DNA from: Williamsia phyllosphaerae
GTDB lineage: Bacteria > Actinomycetota > Actinomycetes > Mycobacteriales > Mycobacteriaceae
Length of the DNA: 64,000 nt
Assembly (NCBI RefSeq): GCF_014635305.1
Contig: NZ_BMCS01000001.1
Coordinates: 1 to 64,000 of the forward strand
Reading direction: 5' to 3'
Part shown: piece after piece, positions 54,427 to 62,927 of the stretch
Position numbering within the stretch: position 1 is the first letter of the stretch
Layout of the letters: every line of letters starts with the position of its first letter
Notes under the pieces: model-generated
Database searches by the model: none
What the model saw: only the letters and a program-made list of their open reading frames with translations
Told to the model about the DNA's origin: nothing
Made by a program: the position numbers and the translations under genes

Positions 54427-56643
54427 TCAGAGTGCGCGCGGTAGGCCGAGGATTCGTTCTGCGGCCGCCGTGGCCAGCACCTGGGTCGTACCGCCGGCGA
54501 TGGTCAGGCAGCGGTTGCGCAGGAACAGATCGGCGGCGTCGGAGGTGGCGAGTCCGGCCGGCCCGAGCACCGACAGCGCGAACTCCGGTACGTCCTGTCG
54601 GTGCCGGGCGCCGATCAGCTTGCGGACGCTCGAGATCGCGCCGGGGTCGTGGCCGGCCATGCTGCGCAGAACCGACTGCGCGTCCATCACGCGGCCGATC
54701 TGCGCCTGGACGCACAGTGCGCCGAGGGCGTCGAGGTCCACCGGTCCGAGGTCGGTGTCCGACGTGGCGATCTGGCCGAGCAGGGACTCCATCTCGGCGC
54801 CGAGACCCGAACCGCCCATGGCCACGCGTTCGTTGGCCAGCGTCGTGCGAGCGAGTCGCCAGCCGCCGTTCTGCTCCCCCACGAGGCAGTCGTCGGGTAC
54901 GAAGACGTCGTCGAGGAAGACCTCGTTGAACAGGGCGTTGCCGGTGATCTCGCGCAGCGGCCGGACGTCGATCCCCGCGCTGGTCATGTCGACGAGGAAG
55001 TAGCTGATGCCCTTGTGTTTCGGGACGTCGGTGTCGGTGCGGGCGAGGCAGATGGCCCAGTCCGCGGTCTGTGCGGCCGAGGTCCACACCTTCTGCCCGC
55101 GCAGGGTCCACCCGCCGTCGACGCGGGTGGCCCGGGTGCGCAGGGAGGCGAGATCCGAGCCCGCCTCCGGCTCGGAGAACAGCTGGCACCAGGACACGTC
55201 ACCGGCGAGTGTGGGCGCCACGAACCGCTCGCGCTGCGCGGCCGTCCCGTGCTCGAGGATGGTCGGGATCGCCCAGGCGCCGATCACCAGGTCGGGTCGG
55301 GAGACGCCCGCGCGGTCGAGTTCGGCGTCGATGAGCAACTGCAGCGCGGCGCCCGCCCCCAGCCCGAACGGCGCGGGCCAGTGGGGGGTCAGGTACCCGG
55401 CGTCGACGAGCGCGCGCCGCGTGTCCGCAGCGGCGGCGATCTGCTCGCATGTGGCGCGGACGGCGGCGCGGTCGTCGTCCACCTCGGACAGGTCGATGTC
55501 GATGCCGCGTCTCGTCCCGCCCAGGACGGCATGGGCCGTGGCCGCGCGCCACGGTGTGGTGCCACCGAGTTGCGCACGCAGCGAGAGCGCGAATCGGAGG
55601 TAGAGGTGCGCGGCGTGGTCGAACGTGAAGCCGATGCCGCCGAGGATCTGGATGCAGTCCTTCGCGTTGGCCACTGCGAGGTCGCCGACCGCAGCGGCCG
55701 CGACCGCCGTCGACAGCGCTGTCTGAACGTCGTCGGGGTCCGACGCGGCCGCGTGTTCGGCCACCGCGTGGGCGACGTCCCACGCCGCCGCACTCATCTG
55801 CTCGCTGCGGCACAGCATCTCGGCGCAGATGTGTTTGACGGCCTGGAACGACCCGATCGGCGACCCGAACTGCTCGCGGACCTTGGCGTACTCGACCGCG
55901 GTGTCGAGTGTCCATCGGGCCACGCCGGAGGCCTGGGCGGCGAGACCGGCGACCAGCGCGCCGCACACGAGGGCGTCGCCTGCGTCGAGGATCTGATGCT
56001 CGGCCATCCCGACACCGCGTAGCGACACCGTGCTCACGGTCGCGGTGCCGTCGACCGCGTCGGCCGCCTTGACCTCGACGCCCGGCGCAGCTGCGTCGAC
56101 GACCGCCCACCGACGGGAGCCGTCGACGTCGATCACCAGGAGCAGCAGTCCGCCTCCGCTGTGCCCGACCACGGTCTGCGGCTCTGCGTCGACGACGATC
56201 CCACCGCCGTCAATATGTCGTGCGACCGCAGACGGCGTCGCGTCGGACACCAGCCCGGCGGGGGCGAGCGCGCAACCCCGGTGGCCGGACATCATTTCCG
56301 TTGCCATCTCCTGTGCCGCGTCGGCCCCCGACCGGCTCAGGAAATGCGTCGCGATCGCCGTCGACACCAGCGGGCCGGGGACCAGATCACGCCCACACTG
56401 TTCGAGCATCACCGCGAGGTCCACGAACCCCAGGTCGAGGCCGCCGCGCTCGTCGGGTGCGGTCGCCGCGAACAGGCCGAGTTCGGCGACGCCGGGCCAC
56501 ACCGCCGATCGCGCGTCGGATTCGTCGTCGACGGCCTGCTCGTCGAGACTGCGGCGGACCACGTCGACGACCCCGGTGTGCTGCGCCCAGCGTCCGATGG
56601 CCTCGGCGAACGTCGTCTGATCTTCCGTGCTGGCAATCGTCAT
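54427..56643 (-). CDS. fadE34: Double-domain acyl-CoA dehydrogenase FadE34 (ChsE3-type)
   Basis: A 738-residue fusion of two ACAD units. The first half (1 to about 370) has YAKVREQFGSPIGSFQAVKH and IQILGGIGFTFDHAAHLYLR. The second half (about 380-738) has LFSEPEAGSDLASLRTRATR and AGGTTQVLATAAAERILGLP. FadE34 (Rv3573c) is the single-chain side-chain dehydrogenase and lies beside kstR in mycobacteria, as here. The ATG at 56641-56643 is used; a TTG at 56664 is an alternative. Confidence 0.92.
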   Translation of the reverse strand: MTIASTEDQTTFAEAIGRWAQHTGVVDVVRRSLDEQAVDDESDARSAVWPGVAELGLFAATAPDERGGLDLGFVDLAVMLEQCGRDLVPGPLVSTAIATHFLSRSGADAAQEMATEMMSGHRGCALAPAGLVSDATPSAVARHIDGGGIVVDAEPQTVVGHSGGGLLLLVIDVDGSRRWAVVDAAAPGVEVKAADAVDGTATVSTVSLRGVGMAEHQILDAGDALVCGALVAGLAAQASGVARWTLDTAVEYAKVREQFGSPIGSFQAVKHICAEMLCRSEQMSAAAWDVAHAVAEHAAASDPDDVQTALSTAVAAAAVGDLAVANAKDCIQILGGIGFTFDHAAHLYLRFALSLRAQLGGTTPWRAATAHAVLGGTRRGIDIDLSEVDDDRAAVRATCEQIAAAADTRRALVDAGYLTPHWPAPFGLGAGAALQLLIDAELDRAGVSRPDLVIGAWAIPTILEHGTAAQRERFVAPTLAGDVSWCQLFSEPEAGSDLASLRTRATRVDGGWTLRGQKVWTSAAQTADWAICLARTDTDVPKHKGISYFLVDMTSAGIDVRPLREITGNALFNEVFLDDVFVPDDCLVGEQNGGWRLARTTLANERVAMGGSGLGAEMESLLGQIATSDTDLGPVDLDALGALCVQAQIGRVMDAQSVLRSMAGHDPGAISSVRKLIGARHRQDVPEFALSVLGPAGLATSDAADLFLRNRCLTIAGGTTQVLATAAAERILGLPRAL

Positions 56644-56682
56644 GACTCCGGCGACCTCACTCAATTCCGCGTGCGGGCAAAG

Positions 56683-56696
56683 TAGAACCTGTTCTA
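56683..56696. promoter_or_regulatory. KstR operator between fadE34 and kstR
   Basis: TAGAACCTGTTCTA, identical to the site before chsE1, lies in the divergent gap. It gives autoregulation of kstR and control of fadE34. Confidence 0.9.
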
Positions 56697-56847
56697 ATTA
56701 TGCCTGTTGGTGACGGATGCGGGTAGTCGGGTACTCGGGATGTCAACTCGTCGACCGAAGGCGGCGCGGCATATCGTGGACAAATCGGTTTTGCGGCAGC
56801 ACCGCGGCGGGGTCACCCGAGCGGAGCGCGGAAGTAAGGAAGTGACC

Positions 56848-57489
56848 ATGGCCACCCCCGCGACACCCGGCGGCCCGGTGCCCACCGTGGGCGTGACCAC
56901 CGACCCGGATCTGGGGTCCAACGCGCAACGGGAACGCCGTCGTCGGATCCTGGACTCGACGTTGGCCCTGGCCTCGAAGGGCGGATACGACGCCGTGCAG
57001 ATGCGCGCTGTCGCCGACAAGGCCGACGTCGCCGTCGGCACCCTCTACCGCTACTTCCCGTCGAAGGTGCACCTGCTGGTGACGGCCCTGGCTCGCGAAC
57101 TCGAACGCGTCGAGTCGCGGGCCGATCGCTCACGCCTGCAGGGCGACACCGCACTCGAACGACTCCGCAGCGTGCTCGACCTGATCACCCTCGCGATGCA
57201 GCGCGATCCGCTGCTGACCGAGGCGATGACGCGGGCGTTCATGTTCGCCGACGCCTCCGCGGCCACCGAGGTCGACGCCGTCGCCGCCGTCATCGACCGC
57301 CTCCTCGCGGGCGCGATGGTCACCGGCGAGCCCAGCGACGAGGACCTCAAGATCGCGCGCGTCATATCCGACGTGTGGATGTCGAACCTGGTGCAGTGGT
57401 TGACCCGTCGCGCCTCGGCGACCGACGTCACCAACCGTCTCGAGTTGACCATCGAACTACTGCTGGCCGGGCGCGACTCCCGCAACTGA
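56848..57489 (+). CDS. kstR: TetR-family sterol catabolism repressor KstR
   Basis: A 213-residue TetR protein. The helix-turn-helix is in YDAVQMRAVADKADVAVGTL followed by YRYFPSKVHLL. AAGGAA lies 7 bases before the ATG at 56848; the frame is open back to 56707 without family signal. It is divergent from fadE34 as Rv3574 is from Rv3573c. It represses the sterol genes of this window until a 3-oxo-steroid CoA thioester binds (known for the family). Confidence 0.92.
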   Translation: MATPATPGGPVPTVGVTTDPDLGSNAQRERRRRILDSTLALASKGGYDAVQMRAVADKADVAVGTLYRYFPSKVHLLVTALARELERVESRADRSRLQGDTALERLRSVLDLITLAMQRDPLLTEAMTRAFMFADASAATEVDAVAAVIDRLLAGAMVTGEPSDEDLKIARVISDVWMSNLVQWLTRRASATDVTNRLELTIELLLAGRDSRN

Positions 57490-57502
57490 CCCGGCGCCGG
57501 AA

Positions 57503-57553
57503 GTGTGCCGTTTCGGTGACCGTTTCCCCAGGTGAGGGTCACCGAAACCACAC
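57503..57553. terminator. Bidirectional terminator between kstR and the WYL gene
   Basis: GTTTCGGTGACC at 57510-57521 pairs perfectly with 57537-57548. The stem is extended outside by GTGTG/CACAC across a two-base bulge. It lies between convergent stops. Confidence 0.75.
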
Positions 57554-57554
57554 A

Positions 57555-58487
57555 TCATCGGGACGCACCGGTCATCGCCCGGGTGCGGCGGCGGATCTCG
57601 TCGGCGACCTCGCCGGGAGAGTTGACCACGACGGCGTCGGCCATCGACCACAGCGCGCCGAGCGCGTACCGCAGGTCGGCGCAGGTCATCCGCACCGACC
57701 GCCACCCGTCGGTCACGGGCCCGACGTCGAGGACGTCGAACCGCATGCGCGTGAGGTCGTCGTAGCGATCCGCGCGCACCCGGACCGCAACCTCGCTCGG
57801 GACGAACCGTCCGCGGAACTCACTGCGCCGTTCCTGCCAGATGTGTTCGAGGTCGACGTCGTCGGGTCGGTCCGCGGGCTCGTCGAGCACGGTGACGTCG
57901 GACATGCGTGAGACGCGGTACATGCGCTCGGTTCCATCGCGACGGGCGACGAGATACCAGGTGTCGCCGCCCATGATGAGGCCGACGGGATCCAGTGTCC
58001 GCTCGACGGACTCGGCTCCGAACCGCTTGTACTGCAGCCGGATCCGGTGACCGAGGAACACCGACTCCTGGAGTTGGGCGAGCGGCTGCGACGCCGGCGC
58101 CTCGGCGACGAACCCCTCGGGGCGCACCAGGATGCGCCGCGCGGCGAGCTTCACCTCGTCGCGATGCGAGTCCGGGATCGCCGCGGCCACCTTCCGCATC
58201 GCGCTGACGAACGCCGGCGAGGTCAACCGGCCCGCGCCCGACGACAACAGCGCCCTGGCCTCGTCGAGCGTGAGCCCGGTCAGGTCGGTGCGGTAACCGG
58301 GCAGAAGCGCGAATCCGCCGTTGCGACCGCGATCGGCGTAGACCGGCACCCCCGACACCGACAGCGCGTCGATGTCACGCAGGACCGTTCGCTGCGACAC
58401 CTCGAGCTCGGCGGCGAGCGCGGCCGCGGTCATCCGCCCGTGATGACGGAGCAGCATCACCAGCGCAAGGAGTCGGTCGGCCCGCAT
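57555..58487 (-). CDS. WYL-domain transcriptional regulator
   Basis: A 310-residue protein. It has an N-terminal HTH_11 winged helix (MTAAALAAELEVSQRTVLRD), a WYL domain (about 140-210; GGDTWYLVARRDGTERMYRV) and a C-terminal extension. It is divergent from a TIGR03086-type gene with a perfect palindrome between them, so it probably controls both. Confidence 0.88.
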   Translation of the reverse strand: MRADRLLALVMLLRHHGRMTAAALAAELEVSQRTVLRDIDALSVSGVPVYADRGRNGGFALLPGYRTDLTGLTLDEARALLSSGAGRLTSPAFVSAMRKVAAAIPDSHRDEVKLAARRILVRPEGFVAEAPASQPLAQLQESVFLGHRIRLQYKRFGAESVERTLDPVGLIMGGDTWYLVARRDGTERMYRVSRMSDVTVLDEPADRPDDVDLEHIWQERRSEFRGRFVPSEVAVRVRADRYDDLTRMRFDVLDVGPVTDGWRSVRMTCADLRYALGALWSMADAVVVNSPGEVADEIRRRTRAMTGASR

Positions 58488-58506
58488 GGCGGCAATCGTG
58501 TCAGAA

Positions 58507-58531
58507 ATACATGACAGTTGGTGTCATGTAT
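58507..58531. promoter_or_regulatory. Perfect palindromic operator of the WYL regulator
   Basis: ATACATGACA at 58507-58516 and TGTCATGTAT at 58522-58531 are perfect inverted copies around GTTGG. The site is 20 bases before the regulator start and 53 bases before the divergent gene. Confidence 0.82.
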
Positions 58532-58583
58532 CGACGATTGACTGATTCCGGAAGCCACCATCAGCCCAGGAAACGAGACCATC

Positions 58584-59174
58584 ATGAACGCAGCCGATCC
58601 CCGCCCCGTCTACGCCGCCGCGACCGAGTGGGTCACGTCCCTGCTCGAGGCCGTGGCGCCCGACCAGCTCGACAACCCCACGCCGTGTACCGAGTTCGAC
58701 GTCCTCGCCCTGAGCGGTCACCTGCTCGGCACCGCGGGCCGCGCCGCTGCGCTGGGCGCGGGCACCGACATCTTCGCGGTCTCGGTGACCGACCGGCTCC
58801 ACGAGCCGGCGGAGTACGCCGCGACCACCCGCCGGGCACGGGAGCTGTGGTCCGACGACGCGAAGCTCGACACCCCGGTCACCGTTCCGTGGGGCACCGT
58901 TCCCGGCAGCGGTGCGCTGTGGGGTTACGTCAACGAGACCCTCGTGCACGGATGGGATCTCGCGGTGGCCACCGGTCAGGACGCCGAGGCGCCGGCCGGG
59001 CTGGCCGAGGCCACTCTGCCGATCGCGCAGATGTTCATCGGCGCCGACATCCGCGCGATCGGTGACGTCCCGTTCGGCGAGGTCGTGACGAGCAGGTCGG
59101 ACGCAGGCCCCACCGAGGTTCTCGCCAACTGGTCGGGTCGCACCTCCGCCGAGTGGGTACGCGTCGCGACATGA
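58584..59174 (+). CDS. TIGR03086-type (DinB/maleylpyruvate isomerase-like) protein
   Basis: A 196-residue protein with the family pattern DNPTPCTEFDVLALSGHLLG at the start and LVHGWDLAVATGQDA later. The histidines of the four-helix metal site are in SGHLLG and LVHGWD. Such proteins are metal-binding and possibly mycothiol-dependent. It is a likely target of the WYL regulator. Confidence 0.8.
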   Translation: MNAADPRPVYAAATEWVTSLLEAVAPDQLDNPTPCTEFDVLALSGHLLGTAGRAAALGAGTDIFAVSVTDRLHEPAEYAATTRRARELWSDDAKLDTPVTVPWGTVPGSGALWGYVNETLVHGWDLAVATGQDAEAPAGLAEATLPIAQMFIGADIRAIGDVPFGEVVTSRSDAGPTEVLANWSGRTSAEWVRVAT

Positions 59175-59293
59175 TCCGTCGAACTCCTTTTCGCCGAGAG
59201 AGACTCGCGCGGCCGATCCGTCCGGACGCACTCGAGCTCTCCGCGTCGTTCGTTATCGAATCGAAACGCCAGAGCAGGCGCCGACCGCAGAGC

Positions 59294-59309
59294 GGAACTC
59301 TAGAGTTCC
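59294..59309. promoter_or_regulatory. 16-bp perfect palindrome upstream of a lipoprotein gene
   Basis: GGAACTCTAGAGTTCC reads the same on both strands and lies 29 bases before the lipoprotein ATG. It could be an operator for a dimeric regulator. Confidence 0.5.
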
Positions 59310-59338
59310 CTCATGCTGACAACGACTTTCGCTCCGTG

Positions 59339-59851
59339 ATGCTTCGCCTTCGAGGCGCCGGCCTGATCTGTGCGGCCGCGGCAGGCCTTCTCTTGTCGGG
59401 ATGCGGCACAGACGATCCCGGTAACAGCGGTTCATCGAGTTCGTCATCGTCATCTTCTTCGGCGGTCGCGTCATCCTCGACATCGTCGTCGGCTGCGACC
59501 ACCTCCACCTCGTCAGACGGACCCGGCATCGCGCCGCCCGAGGACACCGACGGTGCGGGCATCGAGGCCACACCACGGGGGACGACCAGACCGCCGGCCG
59601 CCGCCCGGTCCACCCCCGACAACCGGTGCACCAACCGGACGAATTACGCGGGCGATCCACGGAGCAACGCCGAGATCAACTCCATCGGCGAGAAGAACGG
59701 GGCGTGCCCCGCGCCGATCACAGCAGCCGAGAAGTCGTGCACGGATCAGTTGAACTACGCGGGCGACCCCCGCAGCAACGCCGAGATCAACTCCATCGGC
59801 GAGAAAGACGGCAAGTGTCCCGCGCCGATCGCCGCGGTACCGAGCAGTTGA
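59339..59851 (+). CDS. Lipoprotein with a 37-residue tandem repeat
   Basis: A 170-residue protein from the ATG at 59339 (GTG at 59336 also possible). The signal peptide ends at the lipobox LLSGC. A Ser-rich linker including a run of ten serines follows, then two tandem units. Each holds NYAGDPRSNAEINSIGEK and two cysteines 26 residues apart, and the units are 111 bases apart in the DNA. The protein is probably surface-anchored with one disulfide per unit. The repeat family was not recognised. Confidence 0.8.
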   Translation: MLRLRGAGLICAAAAGLLLSGCGTDDPGNSGSSSSSSSSSSAVASSSTSSSAATTSTSSDGPGIAPPEDTDGAGIEATPRGTTRPPAAARSTPDNRCTNRTNYAGDPRSNAEINSIGEKNGACPAPITAAEKSCTDQLNYAGDPRSNAEINSIGEKDGKCPAPIAAVPSS

Positions 59852-59899
59852 GTAGTTTCACGCTGTCGAGCGCGGCGAATGATTCGTAGGTTCATCGAC

Positions 59900-60277
59900 A
59901 TGACCTACTACCAGCCGTTCCCCGCGCCGCAGGCACCGTTCGTGCCGGTACGTCGATCGCACACCGCCGACGTGGTGGTGACGTCCATGCTCATCACGAC
60001 CTACGTCGGCGGCTTCGTGCTCGTCGCCTTCTTCAGCCTCTTCTGGGTGATGGGGACCGACTCGTGCAGCTACCAGACGTGCAACTACGACAACCTCACC
60101 TGGGCGTACATCCTGACCGACCTCGTCGGTGGTCTGGTCCTGCTGTCCACCTCGATCGCCGCGATCGTGCTGATGGTCCGCAAGCACATCGCGTTCTGGG
60201 TTCCGCTGCTAGGCATGGCCGTCCAGCTCGTCCTGCTCGTGATCTCGTTCGGTCTGCTCGACAGCATCGTCGCCTGA
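59900..60277 (+). CDS. Small three-helix membrane protein
   Basis: A 125-residue protein from the ATG at 59900 (MTYYQPFPAPQAPFVPVRR). Three hydrophobic segments follow, with a short outer loop GTDSCSYQTCNYD containing two cysteines that could pair. Similar small proteins of unknown role occur in actinobacteria. It converges on the TetR gene. Confidence 0.7.
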   Translation: MTYYQPFPAPQAPFVPVRRSHTADVVVTSMLITTYVGGFVLVAFFSLFWVMGTDSCSYQTCNYDNLTWAYILTDLVGGLVLLSTSIAAIVLMVRKHIAFWVPLLGMAVQLVLLVISFGLLDSIVA

Positions 60278-60289
60278 GGACGTCGGGCG

Positions 60290-60877
60290 TCAGCGGACGA
60301 GGCGCTGCGCGATCCGGCCGTACGCCACGCCGAGACGTCGCGGGTCGTCGTGGATCTTCGACGGGAACCACCGGCACACGTCCACGCACAGCGACGAGAT
60401 GGCCAAGACCACATCGTCGACGTCGTCGACCGAGAACTCGCCGGAGTCCTTGCCCGCCTGCACGATCGCCGCGACCACCGCGACCGTGTCCCGACGCATC
60501 GCGGTGATCGTCCGGTAGTGCACCGGGGTCAGCGCGGCCAACTCGTACTGGACGACCCGGGCGAGTTGATGGAACTCCGCCTGCCAGGTCGCGAACGCCG
60601 AGACCACCGAGGTCAGCCGATCCAGGACGGGTGACGCGGGGTCGTCGGCGTCGCGGAGCGCCGCCAGAACGGCCCGGTGTCCGTCGAGGGCGATGGCGTA
60701 GAGCAGGTCTTCCTTGGATCGGAAGTGCGGGTACATCGCGGTGGCGCTCATGTTCAGACGTCTGGTGATCTGCCGCGTCGAACTGCCCGCGTACCCGGAC
60801 TCGGCGAAGGCCTCGATCGCCGCTCGTCGGATGCGGTCCGCGGCAGCGGAGTCACCCACGGTGGTCCCGGTGGTCAT
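60290..60877 (-). CDS. TetR-family regulator beside an acyl-CoA dehydrogenase
   Basis: A 195-residue protein with HTH STRQITRRLNMSATAMYPHF. It is divergent from the acyl-CoA dehydrogenase gene at 61,032 and probably represses it. The effector is likely an acyl-CoA, by analogy with other TetR/FadE pairs. Confidence 0.85.
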   Translation of the reverse strand: MTTGTTVGDSAAADRIRRAAIEAFAESGYAGSSTRQITRRLNMSATAMYPHFRSKEDLLYAIALDGHRAVLAALRDADDPASPVLDRLTSVVSAFATWQAEFHQLARVVQYELAALTPVHYRTITAMRRDTVAVVAAIVQAGKDSGEFSVDDVDDVVLAISSLCVDVCRWFPSKIHDDPRRLGVAYGRIAQRLVR

Positions 60878-60948
60878 CACACTCCCCTGCTGCGATTCGG
60901 TACGCGCCCGTTGACGACGTCACGGTCTGGGGAGCATCATAAGCAGAC

Positions 60949-60973
60949 GCTCATTTGTTAGCGAGTGCTCATT
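60949..60973. promoter_or_regulatory. Candidate operator of the TetR/FadE pair
   Basis: GCTCATT occurs at 60949-60955 and 60967-60973, and CGCT-8-AGCG forms an imperfect inverted repeat between them, in the divergent gap. Confidence 0.45.
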
Positions 60974-61031
60974 CGCAGAGCTCGTCGCCCCCGCGGCGCG
61001 AGACACACTGCAGTCCCGATCGAGGAGAACC

Positions 61032-62810
61032 ATGGCCGCCCCGCTGTCCCGCCGCGACATCGACTTCCTGCTGTTCGAGTGGCTGGACGTCGCCGCCCTG
61101 ACCACCCGCGAACGCTTCACCGAGCACTCCCGCGAGACGTTCGACGACGTCCTCGACCTCAGTGCCGACATCGCGACCAAGATGTTCGCGACGCACAACA
61201 AGAAGGGCGACCAGAACGAGCCCTACATCGGTGACGACGGAAAGGTCGTCCTCATCGACGAGGTGCAGGCCGCTCTCGACGAGTTCACCAAGTCGGGTCT
61301 CATGGCCGGGTCGTTCGACGAGTCCGTCGGCGGGCTGCAACTGCCCAACGTCATCGGCAAGGCCGCGCTGGCCTGGTTCCAGGCGGCGAATCCGTCGTCG
61401 TCGACATACCCGTTCCTCACGATCGGCAACGCGAACCTGTTGATCGAGTACGGCACCCCCGAGCAGATCGACACCTGGGTCCGGCCCATGGTCGAGGGGC
61501 GCTTCTACGGGACGATGTGCTTGTCCGAACCGCAGGCCGGGTCGTCGCTGGCGGACATCACCACCAAGGCCGTCCCAGCCGACGACGGCAGCTACCGGGT
61601 CAGCGGCACCAAGATGTGGATCTCCGCCGGCGAACACGAACTGAGCGAGAACATCGTCCACCTGGTGCTCGCCAAGACACCCGGCGGACCTCCCGGGGTC
61701 AAGGGCATCTCGCTGCTCATCGTCCCGAAGTACCTCGCCGACGGAACCCGCAACGACGTCGCCCTGGTGGGCTTGAACCACAAGATGGGCAACCGCGGCA
61801 CCACCAACACCCTGCTCAACTTCGGGGACGGAACACACAGTCCCGCAGACGAGAAGGGCGCGGTCGGCTATCTGGTCGGCGAGGAGCACCACGGCCTCAT
61901 GTACATGTTCCACATGATGAACGAGGCTCGGATCGGTGTCGGGTTCCTCGCCACCGCGATCGGCTACGCCGGTTACCTCGCCTCGCTCGAGTACGCCAAG
62001 GTCCGCACGCAGGGACGCCCGTTGGACAACAAGGACCCCAGTTCGCCCGCGGTCCCGATCATCGACCACGCCGACGTCCGCCGCATGCTGCTGGCGCAGA
62101 AGTCATACGTGGAAGGCGCTCTCGCACTCACCCTGTACTGCGCGCAGCTCGTCGACGACGAGCAGACCACCACCGGCGCCGACCGCGACCGGACCCATCT
62201 GCTGCTCGAGGTGCTCACCCCCATCGCCAAGAGCTGGCCGTCACAGTGGTGCCTCGAGGCCAACAGCCTGGCCATCCAGGTGCTCGGCGGATACGGCTAC
62301 ACCAAGGAGTTCGACGTCGAGCAGTACTACCGCGACAACCGCCTGAACCCGATCCACGAAGGCGCACACGGTATCCACGGCCTCGACCTGTTGGGCCGCA
62401 AGGTCGTCATGCAGGACGGCGCCGGACTCAAGCTGCTCGCCGAGACCATCACGGCGACCATCGATCGCGCCGAGTCGGCCGGGGCCGACGCCGCGGTGTA
62501 CGCCGCCGATCTGCGCCGCGCGGTGGATCGACTGACCGAGGTCACCGTCGCACTGTGGTCGGTCGGCGATCCGGCCACCACGCTGGCGAACTCGACGGTC
62601 TATCTCGAGGCCACCGGTCACGTCGTCCTCGCCTGGATCTGGCTGGAGCAACTGCTCGCGGTCGGCGACAACACCGGCGACTTCTACGACGGCAAACGCG
62701 CTGCAGCACAGTACTTCTTCCGGTACGAGCTGCCGAAGACCGGCCCGCAGTTCGACCTACTGGCCTCTCTCGACCGCACCACCCTGGATCTCGAGCCGGC
62801 CTGGTTCTGA
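61032..62810 (+). CDS. Long-form acyl-CoA dehydrogenase with C-terminal extension
   Basis: A 592-residue protein. The ACAD core (about 70-450) has CLSEPQAGSSLADITTKAV, KMWISAGEHELSENIVHLVL, MMNEARIGVG and LGGYGYTKEFDVEQYYRD. A C-terminal domain of about 130 residues follows, as in FadE5/DmdC-type enzymes. GAGGAG precedes the ATG. It is controlled by the divergent TetR gene. Straight-chain acyl-CoA oxidation is likely; the chain length is not known. Confidence 0.88.
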   Translation: MAAPLSRRDIDFLLFEWLDVAALTTRERFTEHSRETFDDVLDLSADIATKMFATHNKKGDQNEPYIGDDGKVVLIDEVQAALDEFTKSGLMAGSFDESVGGLQLPNVIGKAALAWFQAANPSSSTYPFLTIGNANLLIEYGTPEQIDTWVRPMVEGRFYGTMCLSEPQAGSSLADITTKAVPADDGSYRVSGTKMWISAGEHELSENIVHLVLAKTPGGPPGVKGISLLIVPKYLADGTRNDVALVGLNHKMGNRGTTNTLLNFGDGTHSPADEKGAVGYLVGEEHHGLMYMFHMMNEARIGVGFLATAIGYAGYLASLEYAKVRTQGRPLDNKDPSSPAVPIIDHADVRRMLLAQKSYVEGALALTLYCAQLVDDEQTTTGADRDRTHLLLEVLTPIAKSWPSQWCLEANSLAIQVLGGYGYTKEFDVEQYYRDNRLNPIHEGAHGIHGLDLLGRKVVMQDGAGLKLLAETITATIDRAESAGADAAVYAADLRRAVDRLTEVTVALWSVGDPATTLANSTVYLEATGHVVLAWIWLEQLLAVGDNTGDFYDGKRAAAQYFFRYELPKTGPQFDLLASLDRTTLDLEPAWF

Positions 62811-62863
62811 TTCTGCGCGTGCTGACTGTGCAGAAACACCCGTCGACTGCCCACGCTGACAGC

Positions 62864-62898
62864 AGAAGGGACGCAACCGAAACGGTTGCGTCCCTTCT
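62864..62898. terminator. Terminator between acyl-CoA dehydrogenase and clpC
   Basis: AGAAGGGACGCAACCG at 62864-62879 pairs perfectly with 62883-62898 around AAA. It lies between convergent stops and is followed by T-rich sequence. Confidence 0.88.
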
Positions 62899-62927
62899 CT
62901 GTCGATCAGATCAGACCGAGCAGCCGA

